Positions 1 through 8,502 of a stretch of 14,620 bases of DNA are shown here, one piece after another. Source of the DNA: Acanthamoeba lenticulata (lineage: Eukaryota; Discosea; Longamoebia; Acanthamoebidae); assembly GCA_002179805.1 (NCBI GenBank), contig NAVB01003272.1, forward strand, positions 1 to 14,620, given 5' to 3'. The first letter of the stretch is position 1; each line of letters starts with the position of its first letter. The notes beneath the pieces are model-generated. The model worked only from the letters and a program-made list of their open reading frames with translations, did not search any database and was not told where the DNA came from. The position numbers and the translations under genes are program-made.

Positions 1-3000
1 GGCGAGGAGGCCCTGAGCGGCCTCATGGACCGCGTCCTGCGCGAGGGCCTCGAGGGCCTCATGATCAAGGACGTCACCGACGTCTACAAGCCCGACAAGC
101 GCCACTGGCTCAAGCTCAAGAAAGGTGCGCACGCGCGCGTGTCGTGTCGTGTCGTGTCGTGTCGTGTCGTGTCGTGCGCGTGTGTCGTGTCGTGCGACGC
201 TGACGCGCGGAGGTCAGACTACCTGGCGGGGATGGCCGACTCGGCGGACCTGGTCGTGCTGGGGGCCTACTTTGGGACGGGCGCCTACGGCGGCATGATG
301 AGCGTCTTCCTCATGGGCTCTTTCGACCCCGACACCCGCAAGTGGAAGGTTCCTCCTTCTCTCATTTCTCAAATTCTTTCTTTTATTTCATCCTATTTTT
401 TAATCATTTTTATTGATTCATAATTCATTTTTGCGCCGCCCAGACGGTGTGCAAGGTGGGCAACGGGTTCGACGACGCGGCGCTGAAGCAGCTGCAGAAG
501 GAGCTGAGGCCGCAGATGAAGCAGATCTTCAAGGCCTACGACAAGGCGCCCTCGTGGCTCGACATCCACCGCAGCCACGTCCCCGACTTTGTCGTCAACG
601 ATCCCGAGAGCGCCCCCATCTGGGAGATCTCCGGCCAGGGCTTCACCGGTGCTCCTTCTTTTTTCCTTTTAAATTCATTCATTCTTTTATTTCAATTTGT
701 TTTCGAACTCACCTGGAATTTTTTTTTACAATATTATTGATATTTAATAAAATATTTTATTAAATATCAATAATAAATGACAGAGTCGAAGCAGCACACG
801 ACGCTGTCGATCCGGTTCCCGCGAGTGACGCGCGTGCGGGACGACAAGGACTTCTCGACCCACACCGACGTCCCGCAGCTCCGCGCCCTGGCCAAGGCCT
901 CGGCCGAAGGTCTGTTGTCCTCTATTCTCTCGAAGGCTGATGATTCAAGAATTTAAAATATTTGCATCTTTTACCTCGGGCAGGCACGAGCATGACCCAC
1001 GCCAAGGCCGCGGCCTCGAAGGCCACCATCGGCCCGCTCGTGATCAAGGGCGGCGGCAAGCCGGCCTCTTCTTCTTCTTCATCATCATCGTCTTCTTCAT
1101 CATCGTCGTCCACGACGACGACAACTACGAGCAAGCCCAAGGCCATCACGGCGTGGATGAACAAGAAGCCGTCCGCGGCCAAACCCGTGTCGACAACAAA
1201 ACCAGCGACGTCGACATCGACATCAACAACGACGCCGCCGGGGCTGACGGTGATCAAGGCCAGCGGCGCAGGCGAGCCGGCCGACCTCCGCGCGGCGCTC
1301 GTGCGGGCCGCCGCCGGAACTGGCGGCAGCACGCCGGCCGCGCAGCGGCGCACGGTGCTGGTCCACTGCGTCGACGACGCCGGCGGCCTGCGGCCCGAGG
1401 TCGAGGCCCGGCTGGGCCTCGTCTGGTCCCGCGCTGCCCGCGCCGCCTGGGACCAGCACGCCGACGCCGATGCCGAGGCCGACGGCATGCTGGGCGAGAT
1501 CCAGATGATCAAGCTCCAGCCTCGCCACGACAAAGGCGACGACGGTGATGACGAGAACGAAGTCGACGAGGACGAGGTGCCCGGCAGGCTCTGGCTCGTC
1601 AACGCCGTGAGCCTCAAGGCCCAGGCCGGCGGCGGCGGCAGGTGGAGCGCGGCGGCGTTTGAGGAAGCGCTGGGCCTGGTGGCGGCCATCGCGCGCGTGC
1701 GCAAAGTCACGGCGGTCGTCGTCGCGCTAGTGGCGCCCGCCGCCCCCGAGGAGCGCCGCGCGATGCTGAGCCTGGTCGACCGCCAGCTGCGCGCCAAGAA
1801 GGTCCCCGTCGTCGTCTACGAGATCGACACCGACAATGTCGACAACGTCGGAGCGGGACAGGACGAGGAGGAAGAGGACGACGACAGCGAGGACACAGAG
1901 GACATGGACGACGACGACCTGCAGGCGCTGTTCCAGGCCAAGGGCAAGCCCGTCCCGGCCGGCGCCGCGGCCAAGGCCAAGGCCAAGCCGAGCGCCACGA
2001 AGAAGGACGACAATGACGACGACGACACGCAGGAGATGGACCTGGAGGAGGTGGCAGCGGGCCAGCACCAACGGCCAGCAGTCGACAAAAAGACGCCTCA
2101 ACAGAAGACGACGGTGGGCGGAGATGACGATGAAGAGGATAGCGGTACGGAGGAAATGGACCCGGACGACATCCCGGCCATCGCCCCACGTGGGGCCGCC
2201 GCCATCGCTTCATCGTCGATCAAGTCCAAGATGACGACCACTACAACGACGACGGCCCAACCCAAGGTCAATGCTGTCGACAAAAATGATGACGACAGCA
2301 GCAGCGCCACGGAGGAGATGGACCTCGTCGACTCGCCCCACGACGAGAAGCCGATAAAGAAGCCGTTGAAGGCTGCCGCCGCCGGGAAGCGCAAGCGTGA
2401 CGACGGCCCGGCGGCCCTCCTCCGCGGCGTCGGCGTCGTCTTTGCCAGCACCGGCGCCGACGACGAAGCCGAGCGGGCGGAGCTGACGGGGCTCGTACGG
2501 GCCATGGGCGGCACCGTCGCGCCGGCGTGGACGCCCTATGGCGCCCACATGTCGACCCACCTCGTGCTCCTCGGGCCCGTCGACGCCTCGACCGCCGCCT
2601 CGCCTGGTACCAGCGCGCGTGTGTGCGCGTGCGTGTGTATGTGTGCGCGGTGGAATGACACGCGTGTGTGTGTGTGTGTGTGCGTGTGCGCAGCCGTGAA
2701 ACACGCGGACAGGCTGGGCGGGCGGATCGTGCGGGGCGCGTGGGTGCGGGACTGCTGGCGCGAGCAGCGGCGCCTCCACGAGCGCCTCTACTTTGCGCTG
2801 CCGGCGCACTACCTCGAAGAAGACGATGACGATGACGAGGACGAGGATGATGAAGAAGAAGATGACGAAAAAGAGGTCGTGAAGCCGCAGCAGCAGCGAA
2901 CGCAGCCGGTGGCGCACAAGCGGCACAAGCCGGCCGCGGCCGCGGCCGCGCCGGTGGCCGGCCCGCGCGAGCTGCCGTCGGTCCTCGAGGGCTGCTCGCT

Positions 3001-3364
3001 GGTGTTCTACGGCCACGACAAGCCCGCGCGCAACGACTTTCCCGCCTGCGACCCCGTACGACACACGCGCATCGCACACACACGCACACGCGCGCTCATC
3101 ACACACGACACACACGTGCGCGTGCAGAAAGAGCTGGAGCGGTACGCGGTGGCCTTTGGGGCCGAAGTGGGCACGGTGGTGACGGAGGAGACCACGCACG
3201 TGGTGTCGTGGCGGCGCGACCTGGGCGCCGACGACGCGCGGCGCGCGGCGCTGCTGGCCGAGGCCGGCCCGCGCGTGCGGGTCGTGTCGCCCCACTGGGC
3301 CTGGGACTGCATCAACACTGCCAGCCGCCGGCCCGAGCAGCCCTACGCCCTCGTCCGCCCCTAA
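1..3364 (+). CDS. DNA ligase III-type ATP-dependent DNA ligase, 3' part (5' end outside window)
   Basis: Seals nicks in nuclear or mitochondrial DNA; the LIG3 family works in base-excision and single-strand-break repair. Seven exons: 1-124, 218-348, 444-648, 784-909, 984-2606, 2694-3055, 3128-3364; all phases agree, giving 935 residues with the N-terminus missing. Residues 17-41 carry ligase motif IV (EGLMIKD) and motif V (HWLKLKK). Residues 42-195 are the OB fold, with LIG3-like MADSADLVVLGA, GGMMSVFLMG and IRFPRVTRVRDDKD. Then come a Ser/Thr-rich linker, a macrodomain-like region (about 282-479), an acidic linker with four T-x-E/D-M-D motifs, a basic cluster (GKRKRDD, likely NLS), BRCT1 (about 674-778, GAWVRDCW) and BRCT2 (about 830-930, VVSPHWAWDCI), with a second acidic run between them. 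Human LIG3 has one BRCT and no macrodomain. Family assignment is firm; an N-terminal zinc finger, if any, lies upstream. Confidence 0.93.
125..217 (+). other. Ligase intron 1, in-frame and stop-free, with GTCGT microsatellite
   Basis: 93 nt, donor AAAG|GTGCGC, acceptor GTCAG|ACTAC. Excision joins KLKK to DYLAGMADSADL, as in LIG3 proteins. Length is a multiple of three and no stop occurs in frame, so a retained copy would add 31 residues. Seven perfect GTCGT units lie at 141-175 and more imperfect ones follow to about 194. There is no pyrimidine tract. Confidence 0.85.
141..175 (+). repeat. (GTCGT)7 pentanucleotide microsatellite
   Basis: Seven perfect copies inside ligase intron 1, with degenerate copies to about position 194. 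Intronic simple repeat. Confidence 0.95.
349..443 (+). other. Ligase intron 2
   Basis: 95 nt, donor GGAAG|GTTCCT, acceptor GCCCAG|ACGGTG, phase 0. T-rich with stop codons in frame; joins RKWK to TVCKVGNGF. Confidence 0.85.
649..783 (+). other. Ligase intron 3, AT-rich, with a perfect palindrome
   Basis: 135 nt, donor ACCG|GTGCTC, acceptor ATGACAG|AGTCG, phase 1; joins SGQGFT to ESKQHTTLSIRFPR. Its 3' half is nearly pure A/T and contains the 44-bp palindrome at 732-775, eight bases before the acceptor. Confidence 0.85.
732..775. repeat. Perfect 44-bp palindrome (22-bp arms, no spacer)
   Basis: The strand reads the same as its reverse complement from 732 to 775, centred between 753 and 754; pairing stops at 731/776. 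Almost all A/T, one G and one C. It lies in ligase intron 3 just ahead of the 3' splice site. In RNA it could form a long hairpin across the usual branch-point area; in DNA it could extrude as a cruciform. Confidence 0.95.
910..983 (+). other. Ligase intron 4
   Basis: 74 nt, donor GAAG|GTCTGT, acceptor TCGGGCAG|GCACG, phase 1; joins ALAKASAE to GTSMTHAKA. Length not a multiple of three. Confidence 0.82.
1241..1834 (+). other. Macrodomain-like region inside the ligase (ALC1/CHD1L type)
   Basis: Protein region within ligase exon 5, about residues 282-479. The order of elements follows a macrodomain: an initial strand (GLTVIKASG), the strand-loop VLVHCVDDAGG, a helix (LRPEVEARLGLVW), a strand GRLWLVNAVSLKA, the helix WSAAAFEEALGLVAAIARV, a strand TAVVVALV, the helix AMLSLVDRQLRAKKV and the last strand PVVVYEID. 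From memory, the HCVDD strand and the AALEEGL-type helix recall the ALC1 macrodomain, which binds poly(ADP-ribose). The two phosphate-binding loops look shortened: few glycines follow HCVDDAGG, and VAPAAPEE stands where a glycine-rich loop is expected. Ligand binding may therefore be weak or lost. The fold call is inference from pattern, not from a search. Confidence 0.62.
1886..2323 (+). repeat. Four acidic T-x-E/D-M-D motifs in the ligase linker
   Basis: Codons give SEDTEDMD (1886-1909), DDDTQEMD (2018-2041), DSGTEEMD (2138-2161) and SSATEEMD (2300-2323), about 40-54 residues apart. They are separated by Lys/Ala/Pro-rich stretches, and three are followed by hydrophobic or acidic residues (LEEV, PDDI, LVDS). 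The repeats are not tandem DNA copies; the protein motif is what is kept. Acidic Thr/Ser motifs of this kind in repair proteins such as XRCC1 and MDC1 are phosphorylated by CK2 and bound by FHA domains, so a docking role is possible but inferred. Confidence 0.6.
2607..2693 (+). other. Ligase intron 5, GT-rich, in-frame and stop-free
   Basis: 87 nt, donor CCTG|GTACCA, acceptor GCGCAG|CCGTG, phase 1; it interrupts BRCT1. It consists largely of alternating GT/GC with a (GT)n run near 2664-2682. It has 29 sense codons and no stop, rich in Val/Cys, foreign to a BRCT fold, which supports removal. Confidence 0.8.
3056..3127 (+). other. Ligase intron 6, CA-rich, in-frame and stop-free
   Basis: 72 nt, donor ACCCC|GTACGA, acceptor CGTGCAG|AAAGAG, phase 0; it interrupts BRCT2. 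It is rich in ACAC/CGCA simple sequence and keeps the frame open for 24 codons, so retention would not truncate the protein. Confidence 0.8.
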
Positions 3365-3704
3365 AGCCACCACCGGCCGGTCGGATTTAAGATATTTAAA
3401 TAAATACAGATTTATTGCCTCTTTATTTTACTGTCGGCCAAAAAAGAAGCAAAAATCCTTAAAAGCAAAATATTGATCAATGTCATTGATTCGGTGATTT
3501 CCGCGGCATGACGGCGGAAAGATGGTGGCGACTCCGAGTGGAGGACTGCGGAACACGGCGCTCACGTGCTAATGGTTACGTGCTCGCGAGTAGGCCACAG
3601 AAAGAAGAAAGAAGGGGAGTCATCAGCAACGCAACCCCGACGGCCGTTCAGTTTTGAAAAAAGAACACGCAAAACACAACACAACACACGAAGGCCAAGT
3701 CAGG
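3365..3704. other. Intergenic: ligase 3' UTR and upstream region of the histidine kinase
   Basis: 340 bases without a convincing gene. The first half is A/T-rich (ligase 3' UTR, AATAAA at 3399) and includes ATTGATCAAT at 3472-3481, a 10-bp palindrome. The second half is mixed and contains an E-box-like CACGTG at about 3563-3568, a possible regulatory site for the downstream gene. No clear TATA box is seen. Confidence 0.5.
3399..3404 (+). terminator. Probable polyadenylation signal of the ligase gene
   Basis: AATAAA 35 bases after the ligase stop codon, in an A/T-rich stretch. Position and motif fit a eukaryotic 3' end. Confidence 0.6.
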
Positions 3705-6302
3705 ATGGCGACTACGACGACGCAAGCAGAAGCGCCTCTGCTGATGCAGGGGGATGGCAGAGCGTTGACTTGCGTGAAACGCGCCGCTCAACTCGAGCGA
3801 GTTTACGAGGAGCCCGAGCGCAAGCGCCTCCAAGAGCTCGACCGCTACAACGTCCTCGACACTCCCCCGTACCCTCCCCCGTCCCCTCCCCGCCTGTTGC
3901 TCTCCTCTTTCCTCTTCTTCCTCGTCGTCCTTTCCTCGTTCCCCTCTTCGTCTCTTCCTCATCTCGTCCTTACCCACTCTCTTCGCCCTGCCAGGGAGGC
4001 GTGCTACGACGAGATCGCAGAACTGGCGGCCTACATCTGCGACGTGCCCATCGCCCTGGGTATTTCCGCTCTCCTGCTCCTCCTCCTGGCTGCGCGTGAC
4101 CGTCATCACACTTTTTCCTGACCTCCCACCTCATCATCCCCTTCTGCCGTCCATCCTCGTCTATCACACTGATGGTGGTGCTGATGGTGTGGTTGCTGCG
4201 CACACAGTGGTGTTCGTGGATGTCGACAGGTTATTCCTCAAGGCACGCATCGGAATGGCCGACGTGGCTGAAATTCCTTTGGTCAATCGGGAGCAGATCT
4301 TCTGCATCCACACGATCCGTGACGACGGCCTGCTCGTCATCCCCGACGCCTTGGCCGACGACCGGTTCCGCTGCAACCCTATGGTCGTCAACGAGCCCCA
4401 TATAAGGTTCTACGCCGGCGCGCCGCTGATCACGCCCGGCGGCCACCGGCTTGGCAACTTGTGCGTCATCGACATGGTCCCGCGCGAGCTCGACGCGCGC
4501 CAGAAGCGGTCGCTCGAGCAGCTCGCCCGGCAGGTCTCGGCCCAGCTCGAGCTGCGCCTGAGCCTCACCGCGCTCTACCGTCAGAACCGCGAGCTCGAGA
4601 AGCTCAACGACGAGAAGAGTCGCTTCCTCAGCGCCGTCAGCCACGACATCCGCCAGCCGCTGGCCACCGTCATGATGTGCTCCGAGCTCATGCTCCACGG
4701 CGAGGAAGACGACGACGACGATGATGATGACCGCGACGGCGACGACTGTGAGAACGGCGGCGGCAAGCAGAGGCTCGTGCTGGCCGAGCCGCACGCCGAG
4801 CTGGCCAACACGGCCTACACGTGCGCGCAGTTCATGCACAACCTGGTGGACGAGCTGCTCCAGATGGTCCAGTACGACTTTGGCAAGGTGCCTGTCCAGC
4901 TCGACTGCCGCATGACCGACCTCGTCGCGCTCGTGCACCGCGTCGTGGCCACCCACGCCCTCTACGCGCGCGCCAAGCACATCGCGCTCCGCATGGGCGT
5001 CCGCGACAACGTTGGCTCCAACAGCCCCGGCGGCTCCACGCGGGCCTTGCCCGCCGGCATCGCCAGCGGCAGCGGCATCGCCGGCAGTGGCGTCGGCAGC
5101 GGCATCGTCAGCGGCGGCGGCGGCGGTGGCAGTGGCGAGGTCATCCCTTATGACGAGTGGCTGATGCGGCAGCAACAACACGGGGTTGGCTCGCCGGTGA
5201 GCCTATCGCGGCGAGGCGGCAAGTCCATTAACTGCAACATCGACCCAGTCAAAATCGAGCAGGTGTTGAACAACTTTATCTCCAACGCAATTAAGGTACC
5301 TCTTTTCACCATGAATAGTCCCATTAATGTTGCATGTTGCATTGCAAGTCTAACACCAATGACAACGGGCAGTTCTCTCACCCCAACAGCTGCGTCGACA
5401 TTGTGGTGGAGCGCGTCGACACAAGCGAGATCGTCGGCCAATCGGGCAGCAGCGGCCTCCTCCGGGGCAAGTGCGCGTCGGTGTCGGTGATCGACCGCGG
5501 GCAGGGCATCCCGCGCGAGGAGATGGGCAAGCTGTTCCAGCCCTTCCAGCGGCTGTCGGTCAAGCCCACGGGCGGCGAGACGAGCACCGGCCTCGGGCTG
5601 GCCATCGCGCGCGGCATCATCCTGGCCCACGCGGGCGACGTCCTCGTGGAGAGCGAGCAGGGCCGGGGCAGCACGTTCCGCATGCTGCTGCCGCTGCCCA
5701 AGCGGGCCGCCCTCGTCGAGCCGCCGCGCGCGGCCGCGCTCAACCTGCGCCGGCCGAGCCTGGCCAACAGCGGCCTGAGCCGGCCGTCGCAGGCCAACGA
5801 GACGGCCTACAACGTGCTCGTCGTCGATGACAACGCGATCAACGTGCGGCTGATGAAGCAGATCCTGCAGCGCCGCGGCCATACCGTGTGGACCGCGAGC
5901 GACGGCCTCGAGGCGCTCGAGCTGTTCCACGAGGTCGGCGGCCACGACCACTTTCACGTGCTCCTCATCGACGAGGAGATGCCCCGCATGTGCGGCCTCG
6001 AGCTCATCCAGCACCTCCGCGCGCTCGAGGCCGAGGCGGAGACTCAGGCCCAGGCCGGCGGCGCGCAAAGCACCAACAACGTTGACCACAAGCTCCAGCA
6101 CAGGCACAAGCGCTTGCCGCTGGTCTCGGTCTCGGGCCACGCCGACGCGGAGCACAAGCGCGCGATCGAGGCCGCCGGCGCGGACGACGTCTGCCCGAAG
6201 CCCTTCAACGCGCAGACGCTGCTCGAGATCGTGGAGCGACTGGGCGCGCAGTACCGGCTAGCGCAGCAGGTGCCTGCCGCGGCCCCCTTGTTGGCCATTT
6301 AA
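3705..6302 (+). CDS. Hybrid sensor histidine kinase: GAF, DHp, HATPase, response regulator
   Basis: Senses a signal through a GAF domain, autophosphorylates on His and passes the phosphate to its own receiver. Exons 3705-3868, 3995-4059, 4208-5295 and 5373-6302 give 748 residues. The N-terminus carries ERKRLQELDRYNVLDTPP followed by a GAF domain (about 55-215, CDVPIALVVFVDVD, FCIHTI, GNLCVID). The H-box SHDIRQPL puts the phospho-acceptor near His222. ATPase boxes are N (NNFISNAIK), G1 (VIDRGQGI), F (LFQPFQRL) and G2 (TGLGLAIARG). The receiver (about 585-735) has VVDDN, the phospho-acceptor near Asp639 (LLIDEEMP), Ser in VSVSGHA where Thr is common, and CPKPF. All catalytic motifs are intact. 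A poly-Asp loop sits in the DHp hairpin and a Gly/Ser-rich insert precedes the N-box. No membrane segment is seen in the spliced form. ATG 3705 is preferred; an in-frame ATG at 3654 is also possible. Confidence 0.93.
3869..3994 (+). other. Histidine kinase intron 1, in-frame, stop-free, encodes a hydrophobic stretch
   Basis: 126 nt, donor CCCCC|GTACCC, acceptor TGCCAG|GGAGG, phase 2; removal rebuilds DTPPEACYDEIAELA, the standard start of this GAF family. Read through, it adds 42 residues rich in Leu, Phe, Val and Ser (LLLSSFLFFLVVLSS) because of its pyrimidine-rich sequence. Confidence 0.85.
4060..4207 (+). other. Histidine kinase intron 2
   Basis: 148 nt, donor CCTGG|GTATTT, acceptor CACACAG|TGGTG, phase 1. 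It joins VPIAL to VVFVDVDRLFLKARIGM inside the GAF domain. Confidence 0.85.
5296..5372 (+). other. Histidine kinase intron 3
   Basis: 77 nt, donor TTAAG|GTACCT, acceptor CGGGCAG|TTCTC, phase 0. It splits the ATPase domain directly after the N-box (SNAIK) and continues as FSHPNSC. Confidence 0.88.
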
Positions 6303-6305
6303 ATG

Positions 6306-6320
6306 AATAAAAAAAATAAA
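6306..6320 (+). terminator. Probable polyadenylation signals of the histidine kinase gene
   Basis: Two AATAAA motifs (6306-6311 and 6315-6320) begin within 20 bases of the stop codon, followed by A-rich sequence to about 6380. The remaining 180 bases to the next start hold no other recognisable element. Confidence 0.6.
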
Positions 6321-6558
6321 GTTTGGAAAAGAAAAAAAAACGTTGGATCTGCAGAAGAAAAAAAAATAAAATAAAAAACACCTTCCTTGGTATGCAATGT
6401 CGACGTTAATTCTGCAGCCAATCACCATAAATCGCACCATTTGCCGAGTCGTTGGCAAACGACCAATCCGACGCGAGTTGTTGCAGCGGACCCGCACGCT
6501 CAAAAGCAAGGCTGCACTTTCGCACACCAAGAAGCGTCTAAGACGAAAGCAGGCGGGC

Positions 6559-8400
6559 ATGGTGCACCTGGTCACCGTTCGGATGCGCGTCGTGATTGTC
6601 ATGGCTCTGCTGCTGTGGGTGATTATGATGGTGGTCCCCTTCTCGTCGGCCGCTGAGTGCGCGGGCGTTCCGCTGCTCGACTCCTCCACGACGCCCCTCA
6701 ACGCATCGACCCAAGTTTCTCCAGGGCAGGTGGTCAAGGTGAAGCTTAACGCCAAGCTGGACGTCAACATCTCGCTGGTAAAGGTCTACTTCATCGATGA
6801 CCAGGGCGCCCTACCGCAGCGCATGGGCTTCTCCCCCTACGACGACCTGTCCTTGGCCCTGAACCTGAGCTCCAGCGAATATACCTCTTCGGGCCCGCCC
6901 TGGAGTCTGTCGTTCTTGTTCTACCCCGAGGCGCAGCTCAAGGCGGGCTCCTTCTACTGGCTCGTCATGAACAACTTTACGACTTCGGCCAATGTCTGCA
7001 AAATCGCGTTGGCTGACGGCTGGCAGAGCAACCTCAACAGCAACAGCGGAGGACTCCTTTTCAACAGCAGCGTCGACCTCAACGGCACTTTGACCGACGA
7101 GCAGACAGGAGCTACAATGATGTTGGTCCCGGCCCTGACCTTCTGCGGCTCCGCGAGCACGCCTTCGCCGTCTGCGACGCCCTCTGTGTCACCCGCCCAA
7201 TCAATGCAGCCCAATCCATCGCCCTCGCGGCAATCGACGCCCTTTTCCTCTGCTCTGCCGGTATTATCTACATATCCTTCGCCCAAACTGTTGCCGTCGG
7301 CGCTGCCCAAGCTGGTGGCGGCGACCAACGTGTCGGCCGACTTTGACAACGCTACCGTGGCCTTCAACATGTCGGCCTCCTTCTTCTCCTCATCTTCCTC
7401 TTCCTCATCATCGACGTCAAAGACAAGCGTGCGGTCGGACCTGGTGGAGGTGCAAGTGGGCAACGTGTCCATGCCAGCCGCCTCCCTCGCCAGTTGCGTC
7501 TCTCCCTTCTTCTTTCTCTTCATCAACTAATGGTGGAGCGCAGACCTGACGGTGACGAGGGTCAACGACAGCGCGCTGGGCACGACGGGCGTCACCTACG
7601 CGGCCGAGCTCAATGGCTCGCGCTTCGAACAGTCGATAGCGCTGTTCGCGCGCGACACAGCGACGTCGTTTGCGGGCGTGAGCTTCACGGTGGGGGCCAA
7701 CTCGGTCAAGTGGACCCTCAACTTGACCGCCTCCTCCTCGTCATCTGGCGAAGCGACGACGGTCGTGCGGTATCGCCTCTCCTCGGCCGGCCTCCTCGCT
7801 GGCGGCAGCCCAGGAAGCATCCACTCGTCCACCTACGCGGCAACGCCGGCCGAGCCGATCGTGTGGACCAACAAGCCGACGGTCGGCCAGACCACGTTCT
7901 TCCTTCCGCTCTTTGCCATCACGACCGGCTCGACCGGTGAAGAAGAGGTGGTGATGGCGAGCGTGGTGCTGCTCGACGTGGCGCTGGTCGACGGCGAGAC
8001 CGTCACGCCCATCCGCCACTCCATCGTCCCCGTCGCCAAACTCAACGCCACCAGTGCCACCAACAACAGCGTGGAGGCGGCGGGGGAGGAGGAGGTGAAC
8101 GAGTACGAGGTGGTGCTGGAGCTGCCGCCCTTCAACATGTCGCTGCTTTACGACCCAAGCGTGAGCCTGGGCCTCCTCGTGGGAGCCGACAAGGACGGGT
8201 CAGGCGGCGGGAGCGGAAGCGACAACACGGCCGTCATTGTCGGCGTCGCCGTGGCCGTGCCCGTGGCGCTGGCCATTGTCGTGGTCGTGGCGGCTGGCGT
8301 GGCTCTGGTCTGGTGGAAGCAGCGTTCTCCCAGTCGCCGTCAGATGGCTGACTCGGTCAACTTTAGTCTTGATACCCACAACTACGAAGACGACCTCTGA
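6559..8400 (+). CDS. Type I membrane glycoprotein, receptor-like, without a kinase domain
   Basis: Exons 6559-7492 and 7544-8400 give 596 residues. A signal peptide (MRVVIVMALLLWVIMMVVPF, cleavage near SSAAE) leads into an ectodomain with about fifteen N-x-S/T sequons and a Ser/Pro/Thr stalk (about 7150-7300) between two beta-rich parts. A transmembrane helix follows (about residues 541-569, VAVAVPVALAIVVVVAAG), then WWKQR and a tail of some 30 residues ending HNYEDDL. The frame is open upstream to 6397, but those residues are basic and would bury the signal peptide, so 6559 is preferred. I do not recognise the ectodomain family. The architecture matches receptor-like kinases common in Acanthamoeba, and kinase remnants in the same frame lie 100 bases downstream, so it may be a receptor that lost its kinase. 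The intron donor (CCA|GTTGCG) is weak. Confidence 0.8.
7493..7543 (+). other. Intron of the membrane glycoprotein gene
   Basis: 51 nt, donor CCA|GTTGCG, acceptor GAGCGCAG|ACCTG, pyrimidine-rich with an in-frame TAA. This is the only donor nearby in the phase required; it joins MPAASLA to NLTVTRVNDS. The donor is non-ideal. Confidence 0.6.
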
Positions 8401-8502
8401 AAAACAACCCATAGTAAGGTGGGCCATTGGCCAAGCAGGAGAGAGTGAAGCTGCACAAGTAGGTGAAGGTTGATAAAGAACGATGATGACACATAAAATA
8501 CT

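Noticed and set aside
922..1797. Minus-strand open frame opposite the ligase linker
   Set aside because: Opposes the macrodomain-like coding frame; Arg/Ser/Ala composition is typical of an antisense shadow in GC-rich exons.
2210..3373. Minus-strand open frame of 387 codons opposite the BRCT region
   Set aside because: No motif; runs across two introns of the ligase gene, while the plus frame gives two BRCT domains.
6397..6558. Upstream in-frame ATG extending the membrane glycoprotein by 54 residues
   Set aside because: The added residues are strongly basic and would place the signal peptide inside the protein.
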